Positions 25,701-36,917 of a stretch of 64,000 nt of DNA are shown here, piece after piece. A program made the translations under genes and the position numbers. The stretch comes from Didymodactylos carnosus (taxonomy: Eukaryota > Rotifera > Eurotatoria > Philodinida > Philodinidae), in the NCBI GenBank assembly GCA_905250885.1, contig CAJNOQ010000046.1, positions 26,758-90,757 on the forward strand, given 5' to 3'. Position 1 is the first letter of the stretch. The number at the start of each line of letters is the position of its first letter. The notes under the pieces are model-generated. The model was not told the origin of the DNA. It did no database searches and saw only the letters and a program-made list of their open reading frames with translations.

Positions 25701-25943
25701 CATACAATGTGTGAAAAATCTTAAAAATGGTGATAGACCTAGTGTAGCAATTTTTCGTAAGAAGATAGTGCGATAAAAACATCAAAACTAGTGTGGTACT
25801 GCATAATGTTTTTTCATATTCAATGCTGGAAAACAATTATCCTAGCCCTCTTCGTAATGTAAAGAAAATGAAACACAACCTTTTTTTGTTAGCAGACACT
25901 GACTTTTGGTACCCACTGTCGGTCATGTGATTACTAAATTTTT
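22747..25943. other. Intergenic region with a pyrimidine-rich tract and an inverted-repeat element
   Basis: From 22920 to 23550 the + strand is rich in TTCT/TCTC and produces overlapping hydrophobic-looking open frames in two phases. This is the signature of low-complexity sequence rather than a protein. At 24064-24411 there is an imperfect inverted-repeat element. The rest (24412-25943) shows nothing recognisable beyond the presumed UBE3C 3' UTR. Confidence 0.5.
24064..24411. mobile_element. Degenerate inverted-repeat element (~350 bp)
   Basis: The left arm (about 24064-24170) and right arm (about 24300-24411) are reverse complements at roughly 80%. Shared landmarks are TTCGACTGAAACCGA versus TTCGATTAAAACCGA (right arm reversed), TCGATTACCTT, GCAACAAAT and GTATTTCTGAAAAA. 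The centre of about 130 bp is unique. No open frame is present. The arms are too diverged to define the exact ends or a target duplication. Confidence 0.6.
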
Positions 25944-28900
25944 TTAACTAAATTCAAAACCAGAACTTGATTGTATTGCATATAACAGTTTTTCTTTCAA
26001 AACATTTTCATCTTGATATTCTGGTAATTTCAATAAATTTACACAAGTATTTGATGTTGGTAAGCGATCAGTTTCTGGACCAGCTGACTGAATACAAAAT
26101 TCTGGATATAATTCCTAGAAAAAGATGTCAATTATGATAATAATATCTAATTCACAAGCTTGTAAATGATAAAAATATATAAGAAATATTCATGAAACAA
26201 GGCGTATATGAATTAAAGAGTAACATTAACGTATCAGAAATCGTAATTTTTTTGTCATATTATAACTAAAATTTTGTATAAACTTGACCGTGTATAAGTT
26301 GAATACATACTTTGAAACCGAATAATGGCGGCCTTGAACAACTTGTTGTAAATTTGAGTAATTGACGTTTTTGATTTTCTGTAAAATCATGCACATTTCT
26401 CCAAAATGCTTGTACAACTGGATGATCCTTGTTATAAGGAGCTAAACAAAAAATAATACACTCTATGGGAAAAATTACCTTCTATTTGTTTACCTCTATA
26501 TTGTGCATGTTTTCGCCAATCGTTCACATCAATATCTCCACTCACTCCAGATATCAATATTCTCAGTTCATTTGCATCAAACATTCTCAACCATTCAAGA
26601 TTAACAACATCTCCAAGTCCTTCTCGAAATTTCAATACTTGTTCGTTAATCTAAACAATAGAAAAGAATTCTATACAATTAATTCTTAGTCTAAATTATC
26701 TACATGATCTACTTGCCTGTTTATTTAATTTATAATTGGCTACAAGATGGATATATTCGATACGATTGTCATTTGTCAGAGATATATTTCGTCCATCTGG
26801 TTTCAGCTCGATAACCTAATAAATAGTATGTATTTATATATTTTACACGTTATTCGTTGTGTACTTACTTGTGTTTGGCCAATTTCACTGTTTACAATTG
26901 TAAAATCGAGTCCCAAATCTTCAACGTTGCCATTATAATTTTTCAAATATAGTAAATTTTTGTACATTTCTGGATCAAGCGAAGCCAAATGATGTATGTC
27001 AACTTTTCCTGATGAACGACTAAGAATTTTTTGTAGAAAAAATGTTGCAAATGGCAGTTCTGCAAGAAATTTTTCATATATTGCCTTAAAAAGAAAACGA
27101 AAACACTCAAATGATAATCTATATCTCTTGTATTCTTGCATACTTTGCCTAACATTCGACCGAGAAAATAATAATGCAAGCCAAAATTTGATTCAATAAA
27201 ACCGATGTTTGGATTTGGATATAAATAACCGTCACTGGTCAATTTAAATAATCCACGTATGGGATTAAATGCTGACTTTAACAATTCATTCATAAATTCA
27301 CGAAATAATCCACCACCGTCAATACCGGCTTCTTCAAGACCAATCGGATTAATAAAACTAACACGAATTTTTTTTCGTAGATTTGGTTCTAAACAAATAG
27401 ACAGTAATAAAAAGTTCTCTATCTCTTTCACGTATCTAATATACCATTTTCTATACTAAGTTTTTCAAATGCATCTTCGTAGATATACTCTCGACGTATT
27501 CGCACATTAATTGAATCACTTTGTAAAAATTCAGCACCATGTTGTTGTTCATTTTTATTTTGTTGTATAAGTAAATTCAATACCTAAATAGAGTTTTTTT
27601 ATTTATTTTACAAGTTTCTATCTTATCTTGTTCAAAATATACCTGAACACGAATTGGAAACGGAATCACAAATGGGATTTGTTGTAATATAGTGAATAGA
27701 CGTAGTTCAGTGACAGAAAATGTGAATGGATCCGGTCCTAAAAACATAAAAATTATGAAATATATACACAAAGTAGAAGGATAGATACATACCACGACTA
27801 TCACGATTAAAATATGCTTTGGGTGATAATAATGATGGTTCAGATAGTCCACGTGCAAATGAAAGTATATAAAGCTAAAATGAAATAAAGTCAAGTTTGC
27901 TTAGAATTACAAAAAACAAACTAATCTTACTTTATCCAGTTTAAGAGAATACTGATTTGTAAGCCAATATTCAGCCGGACAAAAACAACGACGAACATCT
28001 CTTGATCGAAGTTGTTGTAGTAACTGTACAATCACCTAGAATAAATCAGCAATTCTTTTAGTATATCGATACATTTTGTAACAAAACTAAATCATGATGT
28101 TCTTTTACACGTAATATATGCCTCGTTTCCGGATAGGCTTCCTAGAGGAATACGAAAAGACGGTAAAAATTCTCTTTTTAAGTATATTGGGGCATATGCT
28201 GAAAAATGCTTCGATTAAAAAGACGGTTAACGTGTATTAGACTACATTATTGTAGCTCAGCGTTCCTCTAAAATAGCATCACAAATTGGACAGAGTGCTA
28301 GCAAGAAGTTTTCTAAAGTTACTCATTGAGTTATTAACAAAGATTTCTTTCATCTTCTCGAGGATAATGTTTTAGTCTTTAGCCATGTTACGATAACTAC
28401 CTTGAAAATAATCCAGAATTGTGCTGCACGTCGTTTGATAAGATTCGTTGCTCTTGCCGAGGAAATTTCCCTATCTGATATTGATTGTGAACTAGTTGAA
28501 AATTCAACATTATTGGTATTATTATTCGACTGAATAGCAATTTGTTTATCGGGATACATGTATCGTATTATTCCCATACAAACATCACGTAAGGTTTTTA
28601 CAATATCGGGTACTTCATTGATCAGAAAGGCAGTGGCAGCTAAAATTAATTTATTCTAGATAATTTAATTTATCAATACAATTCTTCCTCTGACTCAACT
28701 TACGCATTCCATCCCAAAATTCATCATCATGTAATGGTACAAGTGACATACTGTACATTGAACAAAACGTCATTAATAATGGCTCAATACGATTAATGTC
28801 ACTATCTTTTAATTGTGTACTACCACATGATATATGCGATATTAAAAGAACATCTCTAAATCAATAAACAATTTGTAAAACACTTTGTTTATAAGATTAC

Positions 28901-31900
28901 ACTGTGATACCTATAATCCGATTCACATCTCAGTGTACAACAGACAGTCCATAATTGTCTTAGAAACAACGGTGCTGTACTCAGACCCATAAGAAAACTA
29001 GAATGAAAATGAAAATGTGCTATATAAAGGAAAAATACATGTATAACATTAATAGATCTTACCTTGAACGAAGAATTTGCATATTACAATGGAATATCAA
29101 TGCATGAGCTATAACGGCCAAATTTATAAGATAATCTCTATCAATTACATGAAGAGTGGAATTGTTAATTGTTGAGACTGATTTAAGAAAAAATGACGAA
29201 ACCGATCGTTTATCTAATATATTTAAACAGTCATCAATTAGTTCATAGTATTTTTCATCCTATAAAAAATGATAACAACACATACAGAAAGATAGTTAAA
29301 AGCAAGTTATCTCTTACAATAAGAATAAAAGGATTAAAGTCACCTTTTTAAACATATTTATAAAATAACACATTTATTTATTTGAGATGCTTCATTCTAT
29401 ACTACAGAACTCCATCAATCAAAAAGATTGGTGTATATAGAATACAGTAGAAAAATGATAAGAAAAAAATATAGAAAACGTGGGAAGAACTTTTAAGTGC
29501 AACAGTATCACTATTTTAGACTAATGTTTCGTGCTAATGGTTATCCGAATAATATGATAAATAAGGTGATTAATTAGATGTGTGAAATTAGGTAAATCAA
29601 CGCCAAAAAATCGGGCTCAAAAAGAATAGTCTATGGATATGACTACTATGATTGTAGTGAAAATCTACGTTGGACAGACGAGTCAAGGAATTTGTAAATG
29701 AGAGAAAGAGCACAAGAAAGTCTTTATTGAATAAGACTTTTCAAAAATTATCCAACATTGGTTTGAAAATGTACAGATTCCTCGATTAGTCTGTACATTA
29801 GCACGAGACATTAGTCTAAAATATTGATACTGTTGTACTTAAAAGTTCTTCCCATGTTTTCTATATTTTTTTTCTTTTCATTTTACTACTGTATTCTATA
29901 TAAACTAATCTTTTTGATTGATGAAGTTCTGTAGTATAGAATGAAACGTCTCAAGTAAATAAATGTGTTACTTTATAAATATGTTTAAAAAGGTGACTTT
30001 TATCCTTTTATTCTTACTAAAAATGTTCATCTTAAAAAGAAATTATTCAAGTATTTCTTACATTATTTGAAGATGTAAAATCCATTCTATCGTCTGGATT
30101 ATTATCATCATCATCGATATTTTCCATTAAATTTTCTATATGTGTCGTTTTAATAAGACCAGAGATCAGATAACGTACAATTGATACAACTTGTACAGAT
30201 AAAGATGATGGTATTTCATCTAAATAAGAATGAATGTTGAACAACATTGCTGTTATCGAATCAAATCTACATTTACTTACCAATTTTATTATCTAACATT
30301 AAAAGTAATGAATGTAATTGAAATAATTTCTTTGATTCTTCGTAGGCTGAAGCTACCATATTCACATTATATAGTTCAATATAACGTAAAATAGGAAATT
30401 TTGGACGTTTAACAAGTGCTGGTGTAATAATTAATGGTAATGCTGGTAAATCTGATCGTGAAAATAGTTCATTTCGTAGAGCTATAATTGCTTCATCTCT
30501 ACAATATATTAAAAAAAGAAAAAATGAAGTAAATATGAACATTCGTTCTAAAACTATACTCACACAAACAATTTCCCCACCTTACAGATTGATCCAACGA
30601 AATGGATTCAATTGGTCTGGCTATCATCTCAATAATTGGATCAATAGCCAATATACGCGAATTTTTGCCAACACTCGAGGGAACTTTTGCTTGAATAACC
30701 GAACACATCTGAGTATAATAACCTATAAACGTATAAAAATGTTATTTATAAACAATTTAATTACACATATAACCCAAATACCGTTGCAAATAATATTCCG
30801 AAGAAAATATGTGGTTAACACTTGTACTGTTGAGTTTGAAACATTTACATAACTATTTACATCTGTAAACCATTCAATAAAACGTATTGGCCTCTGAGTT
30901 AATTCAAAATTTGATAAACATCTATAATAAATAGATTAGAACAATGATATTGTGATATATATTTAATTAATCTTACATACCTGACGGTATAAATTAACAT
31001 TTTGCCAATTGCTATTCGCAACGAGGATGATGCGGGATCTTCTTCAATAAGTTTGGTGACGATATTTTCTTTATGTTTCCAGTATATTTCAATAAGTGAC
31101 ATCTTAAAAACAAATAAAAAAATTGACAATTTTAGAGCCGATTTCGAATCGAAATAATCTATATCAATTGTTGTATAAAAATATAGATAACGAAATTTTG
31201 CTGTTAACTACAGATAATTAGTTTAGTTGTCTGAACCTTAATCTGTACAACATTGATTTTGTGTTTTGAAAGTTTAAGATTAGAATAATATATAGAGATT
31301 TATTCTTGCTTTTATAAAAGCTTAAAACAATAAATCTACTTACAAGTATAACAGCATCTTGTGTGGGATTAAAACCAAACTTTAATAAGACCGACAAACG
31401 TAACAACACGTTTTCATCGACTACGGTCGTGTTTTTTTGTTTCTGTATTAAACTAGATATATGTGATCTAGCTAATTGTGTCTGAAAACAAAAACTAACG
31501 CATTAGCAATTAACTGAGTGGAAGATTTTTTACAAAAATATTTACGCACCAATTTCCTTTTAGCTAATAAACGTCTGTAGTAACTTTGGATTTTAATTGA
31601 TGCCCATAGTTGTTGTCTTTTGAGCTAAATAGACAAAGGATAAACGTTAAAGATATCTTGATAAATTACTAAATTCATCCAAAGATTATTTTACCTCTCG
31701 TTGTTTACGTTCCGAATTCGTACGATTAATAAAATCATCTCGACTTGACTAAAATCGAAGAAATAGATACTTTATAGCTACAGAGTTCTTAAGCGCCAAC
31801 TGCACAATAATATGAGAGTCTCGCAGGACAATTTTTCAGATGTGAATTGTAGTGCAAAGCATATTTTTTCTTCAAAGCCCTATTTAAAGTTTCTGGCTTT

Positions 31901-32042
31901 GTGTTTAGTTTATGTATCCTGCAAAACAAAAGTGAACTATGTAATCTTTTGGTAATGAGAAACTTACTGAGTGAGCTACTCTACTGTAATCTTGATCGGG
32001 ATGTGAACGATACTGTCCAGTAAATAAAAATGCTTGTGTCAT
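25944..32042 (-). CDS. UBE3C: HECT-type E3 ubiquitin ligase UBE3C
   Basis: Twenty-three exons: 32042-31968, 31748-31695, 31624-31550, 31481-31344, 31102-30981, 30921-30782, 30722-30581, 30498-30281, 30219-30062, 29259-29063, 28997-28911, 28855-28704, 28639-28401, 28035-27931, 27874-27793, 27737-27643, 27583-27445, 27388-27144, 27084-26869, 26815-26717, 26650-26494, 26441-26311 and 26114-25944. This gives 1078 aa (human about 1083). An IQ motif (IKIQSYYRR) is near residues 53-61. The middle matches UBE3C (ICNGYYTQM, LHDDEFW, LRSRDVRRCFCP). The HECT domain has IRREYIYEDAF, GLEEAGIDGGGLFREF, YYFLGRMLGK and the catalytic Cys near 1046 (SNTCVNLLKLPEY), ending GFEFS. UBE3C is proteasome-associated and extends ubiquitin chains. 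The ATG directly abuts TTCTAG. The intron after exon 20 starts with GC; intron 9 carries a transposon-like insert. Confidence 0.95.
29320..30016. mobile_element. 697-bp element with ~220-bp terminal inverted repeats in UBE3C intron 9
   Basis: Arms 29320-29539 and 29796-30016 are reverse complements over about 220 bp with few mismatches (roughly 90% by eye). The outer ends read TA-AGAATAAAAGG... and ...CCTTTTATTCT-TA, so a TA duplication as in Tc1/mariner elements is plausible. The 256-bp centre is unique. On the + strand it contains short stretches resembling retroelement protein, FRANGYPNNMINKVI (about 29528-29575) and KIYVGQTSQG (about 29660-29689), both soon broken by stops. The element accounts for most of an 802-nt intron, against under 100 nt for most other introns of the gene. 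Splice sites of the host intron are intact. Confidence 0.75.
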
Positions 32043-32411
32043 CTAGAATGAAAGTGTACATTGATAATAAACATGAAGTGAATGTTAAAATCAGATATAA
32101 TTTCTTTTCAAAGATGTCTGTTCAAAAAACGCTTTTGAAAGAGTAAGTAGCGGAAAGAAGTTTTCAGACCATCTGCTATAAAAATAGTGCGTGTTTGTAG
32201 TCAAATCTGATATGAATTCTGTACAAGAGCGCGAAGGTCTGTTCCTATCAGCGCGAAAAGACTGTAATAAGAATGCGCTGAGAAATAAATCAAAAAAGAT
32301 TATTTTTTAATTAACAATTATTCCAAAATTCTCTAATAAATATCAGATAGACAAGTATAACAAAAAGGTGAATGCTACAACCATATAAAATAAATAGTTA
32401 GTGTGAAGTTC
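32043..32411. other. Short spacer between UBE3C and RGP1
   Basis: 369 nt separating the UBE3C start from the RGP1 stop, both genes on the - strand. It must contain the RGP1 3' UTR and the UBE3C promoter or leader acceptor. TTCTAG abuts the UBE3C ATG at 32043-32048. No other feature is seen. Confidence 0.5.
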
Positions 32412-34110
32412 TTATATTGTTACTGTTGTTGTACAAGCTACTTTGGCCACATTATTCGCAAAATATGGATTTGTTGGGAGTATTTTAATAGGTAAATCCC
32501 AGACCATTGTTTCAACATCGATTGAATTCGATGGTAACCACGTTGTACTCATCGATGGATCACTTGACGATGATAAAATTGGAAATTGTACTTTAGATGT
32601 AACAAATTCAAAATGTAATTTCCAACGAAGTGAAACTGAAATGTTACAAAAAATTACATGAAAAAAATGAAGAAAACGAAAAAATGTAAACCTACTCAAA
32701 TCCATAGAAAATGTTGGAGAACAAGGCAAAGGAACAGATAATGATAAATAAGACTGTTTGGTTGATAAACAAAATTCTGCTTGTTTCGTATAAGATGTTA
32801 TATTTGAACCTTGAGTAGATTTTCGACGATAAATTGGATTTAAAATTTCTTCGCTTTGAAGTGTTACGATGTACTGTAAAAAAAAATATCTCCTATTGAA
32901 CATCATTTGAAACTAACAAAATTTTAGTCACTAATTATACCTGTACACAAGGAACATCAGCTAAATCAAAGTCCACAATACCCAATATATCTTCGCCTAA
33001 TTTGAAACTGTTTTTAAATAACGATATGCGACAGACACGTCCATGACTATTGCTTATATTGTACACATCTAAAAAGAGGGAAAATTGTTACAAGTTCAGA
33101 CTAATAGTTTATGGTATTTACTTTGATGTTGGCGAGCTGATAATGTTTGTAATACGTCGAGGGCTGTTGTGAGTGAATCAGTTTCTGTTCTGGACGAAGA
33201 TACAAAAGGATTATTATTAACATTGTGATTTGTAATCGTTGTTTTATCTAATCTCAGATACTTTTCCAAATCTAACCCACAAAAAAAAAAAACACGAATT
33301 GACTGTAAAAATAAACTAGTTTTTACACTTGTACCTGGAACAACAAGTACACGAAATGGAACACGTATTAATGTTGTTGGACAGTTTACACGTTGGGTGC
33401 CAATAGTCAATTTATAAGAATATTTGACATACTGTCCTCGAAATGATGGTGCAACATGAGTTGCAATTGTTTCACTATAAGAAACTAAAAATCAAATTCT
33501 TTAATCTTTATGATTTTGACTTCGCCTTAAACATTTAGCTTACATGTTTTACTTTCCCCTGGCTGTAATTTCAAATCACAAAACAGTACACACGGCTTCG
33601 ATGTGTAAATTGTTTGTCCAGTTTCACCTAATTAAACGACAAAAAAATGAAAGTGTTTTTATAATTGTAAAGTTGAATTATCGTACCTTTAGTTGCAATA
33701 AAAGCCGTTGAATCAGCAGGAATGACTTCTTTTACTACAGTATTATTGTTACTAGCTGACGATGTTGTTTTAACGTTGATCGCTTGTCGTTGAAGATTTA
33801 CTTTTTGTTCATTGACATAACGTTGACAATGTAACTGAACACTTGCCCATGAAAGCTTTTCAACACTGTTTGAAGATCTAAACAGTCATATGTATTAAAC
33901 TAATTCGATGGCACAGAGCAGAAAAACATTGCATTACTTTGAAACTGTTTGATCATATTCTTTTACATTCGTTCCAGTTGAAAGTGTTTCAACATTTGGC
34001 GCTGTGGTTGATGAAGATGTTGTTTTATTTGTAAATCTAATCGTACAATGAAGTGTTTCACCTGCAAGAAAAACTGGACCGCGCAAGATATCTGCAACAA
34101 TTTCAATCAT
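32412..34110 (-). CDS. RGP1: RGP1 homologue, RAB6A-GEF complex partner protein 2
   Basis: Eight exons: 34110-33938, 33877-33687, 33627-33544, 33484-33335, 33271-33122, 33068-32941, 32873-32696 and 32635-32412, giving 425 aa (human about 391). With RIC1, RGP1 forms the Golgi guanine-nucleotide exchange factor for Rab6. Conserved stretches are [18 protein letters not shown] at the N-terminus, [89 protein letters not shown], and the C-terminus [13 protein letters not shown]...TTTVTI. It has the arrestin-like Rgp1 fold. The insertion near residue 215-260 and Asn-rich loops explain the extra length. A TTTTAG site lies 28 nt upstream of the ATG. Confidence 0.93.
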
Positions 34111-34313
34111 TACTGATTGCGTCCTAGTCTCAATGCATCTAAAATATTGAACATATTTTCATATCCAAATATTCCGGTAAACTAGATGACGTTAGAATTT
34201 ATAACATTATATTACATAGCATAATCGTCTTTTGAAATCTTATAGATAAATGAAAAAACTATAAAAATGTCCTCAAACTTCTTCGATAGGCATAGGCATC
34301 AGTGATGTGTACA

Positions 34314-35265
34314 AAAAATATGTGGACACGTATGTCTAGTTCCATCACTAAATAAACAATGCTTAGAATACTGTACTGAAAACTCAATTTAAAATGCCAT
34401 TCTTTATGTTGATGTTATGGAATACTATTCAAAACCGCACCTATGGAAATAGAAACTGGAATTCCATTTTGTTTAAATTCAAAACTTCCATCCAATAAAT
34501 TTGAATTTCCAAAAAAAATCACAAAATCAGCACCATTTCATCTGATTGCATACAAAACGTTGAAAAATGAAGAGAGGAAAGTAACATAAAAGTGTACTGT
34601 AAAAAATAATAATGACAAAATGATCAAAAAGGTCAGAGTGAAGATAAGTATAGTATCAGCATCTACAATTGAATTGCCAATAAGTCGATGCTGACACACT
34701 TTTAGCATTGCGACTTTCACATTTATATTTTTATAACATAACATTCCGCGACATTATGATGATGACAACATAATTTCTCTCGAACTATAAATATGAATGA
34801 GTCATTAAAAACAAATACGATTGCACGATTGTTCGACCTCTCAGTTCGTGTCGTTCTTCCTCGTTCAAAAGATTATTATTCACTGCTCTTCTTATTCTCC
34901 TCTTTTAGCTTTTCTTATATCGTGAAAACTACCAGGATTTTCACATCGTGTTTTTAAAAAACTTAAATCATAGTACATCAAAACATTATATATATATATA
35001 TATAGCTAAAAATCCTCCTTTTAGCATGATTCATCACCTAACGTGTGAAATTTCATCTAAAAAAGTGTTCTGTGTAAATGAAACTGACACGGAGTAGATC
35101 AGAGGGCGTTTTATATTCATAAAATGATCGTTGAAATACAGATCAAGCAGGAGAATATCGAGCAATGGCACAAAGTACTGTTATTTACCTTTTACCGAAA
35201 GTTTTTTTAAGTTATACATTACGTTTATGCTTTTATTTTAAGTTCATACGTGTCCACATATTTTT
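34314..35265. repeat. Perfect 21-bp inverted repeat pair, 952 bp apart
   Basis: 34314-34334 (core TATGTGGACACGTATG) and 35245-35265 (core CATACGTGTCCACATA) are exact reverse complements. They could be termini of a non-autonomous DNA element. The interval has no transposase frame and no clear target duplication. Confidence 0.45.
34987..35004. repeat. (TA)n microsatellite
   Basis: About nine uninterrupted TA units in an intergenic region. Confidence 0.8.
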
Positions 35266-36894
35266 AAATAGAAACTATATTACTTACTGGTAGCGATATG
35301 ACAAAATACACTTGTCATAGTATTATTACAGAGGTATTCTCTGTTTTACATTGAAATAATATAATATTATATGTATTTCTCTTACATATCATGTACAAAA
35401 GCGTACTAACAAGTGGAAAAAAATCAAAATAAGTTACCCAAAAAGGGTGAGATTCGTTTAGGGTAAGATATAGATTACAAAAAGGTCTTATCCTGCAGAT
35501 ATCTACTCGGTTTCTCTCTCACAACATTGACCAATAGTACTTTGCTTTTTTCGACCTATATACAAAAAAAATGTGAGCAGTTTAGTGTTAAATTTTGAAT
35601 CCTTAATCCTACAATGCATCGCATTATTCATTCAACTTTTAGTGTTCGTAAACTGAACCTAACCCAAACCCTTTTACAATTAGTTTAGTTTAGTTTAGTT
35701 TAAACTTTATTTGATAATCAAGAAGAATAACAGAAATCATTCTTTGCAGTTTTATCGTATCTACCATGTACAGCATCGGCGAACCACTATATGGGCATAT
35801 GGAAAAATCAGATCTTGAACGAAGCGAATATGATATACATAAGTAGAGAGGAAAAAAAACAGATGCAAATAACATATTTATGAAAACAACCAATAACATT
35901 TTTTGCATCATTTTAAAGCAGGAAGAGAAAGGTGAGGAGACGAAAAGAAATTGAGAAAGGATGAACATGAGGATGAGATAGAAGCTAATGGTCTGGTTTT
36001 TCAAAACGTTTAGTAGCTTTTATAAAGCTAATCATTGAGTGATAAATTAATGTAAATACATTCTTTACACTACTTGAAAGATCTCTCATCCATCTGTTCT
36101 AACGAGTACATAATGGTTTCTCGTCTCAATCTCACCACACTCGCAACAGAAATTAGCATTAAGTTGAGAAAAATGCGTCCGTAGTTGATAAAATAAAATG
36201 TTGATCGAACACATTCCTAGCTGAAAAAAAAATCTTCCGTTTTCCTTCAAGTCAATGAATTCCTTGTCTTCGCCAGTTGTCGACCGAGTATGTAGCTAAT
36301 TTTGGATAAAAGTTTACCTTTTTTTATTGATATCTTATTGATTTTTCACATATAATAAAGAATAAACAAAAATGTTTTTTTTTAGTGTAGAACGTACAGA
36401 AAATCTCTATCAAAGCGACCAAGAAAAAAGAAAACGTACAAAAATCTATATACAGATAAATATACAGAAGACAAAAAAAAACAATAAAAAAAAGATTTTT
36501 TCTTGTGCGTAATGCATATCAAGACAGAGCTAAATATCATATCTAGTCGATTTACATACGCTACTTCAAAAAATATCTGTGAGTTTGATTTACATGCACA
36601 AAAATAACAAAGACGAAACTGAATAAAAAACGTGCCAGAAAGAAGAGATTTTTTTTTAGAATTGCTGATACTGTTAAAAAAAAGACAAACACATATATAT
36701 TGTTCTAATATTAGAAATTAATACGAAAAGTGCATATTTAATTGTCACTGTTTGAAGAAATGCACAAAAAAACATATGAAATGTCAATAAAATTGTCAAA
36801 TATTCTCAGGATAAGACTGACAGTTCGATACTGGAATGGAAAAATACAGACGAAAACAAAATACAATTGTTATTTGCTTGTATAAAGATCAGGA

Positions 36895-36905
36895 GGGGGG
36901 GGGGG
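36895..36905. repeat. Eleven-base G homopolymer
   Basis: GGGGGGGGGGG just downstream of the SUEL/CUB stop codon, in otherwise A-rich sequence; a possible sequencing or length-variation hotspot. Confidence 0.8.
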
Positions 36906-36917
36906 AGAATGAAACAA

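Larger units (their letters stand above)
34111..36917. other. Intergenic region with microsatellite and a spaced inverted repeat
   Basis: No gene was recognised in 2.8 kb. It contains a (TA)n run at 34987-35004, a spaced 21-bp inverted repeat (34314-34334 and 35245-35265), short TTTAG tandem copies near 35680-35700, many A-runs, and an 11-G run at 36895-36905 near the 3' end of the SUEL/CUB gene. Confidence 0.5.

Noticed and set aside
25944-32042. UBE3B as an alternative identity for the HECT ligase
   Set aside because: The N-terminus, the GFKELYPEFCI block, the DIHHLASLDPEMYKNLL block and the overall length fit UBE3C; UBE3B differs at all of these.
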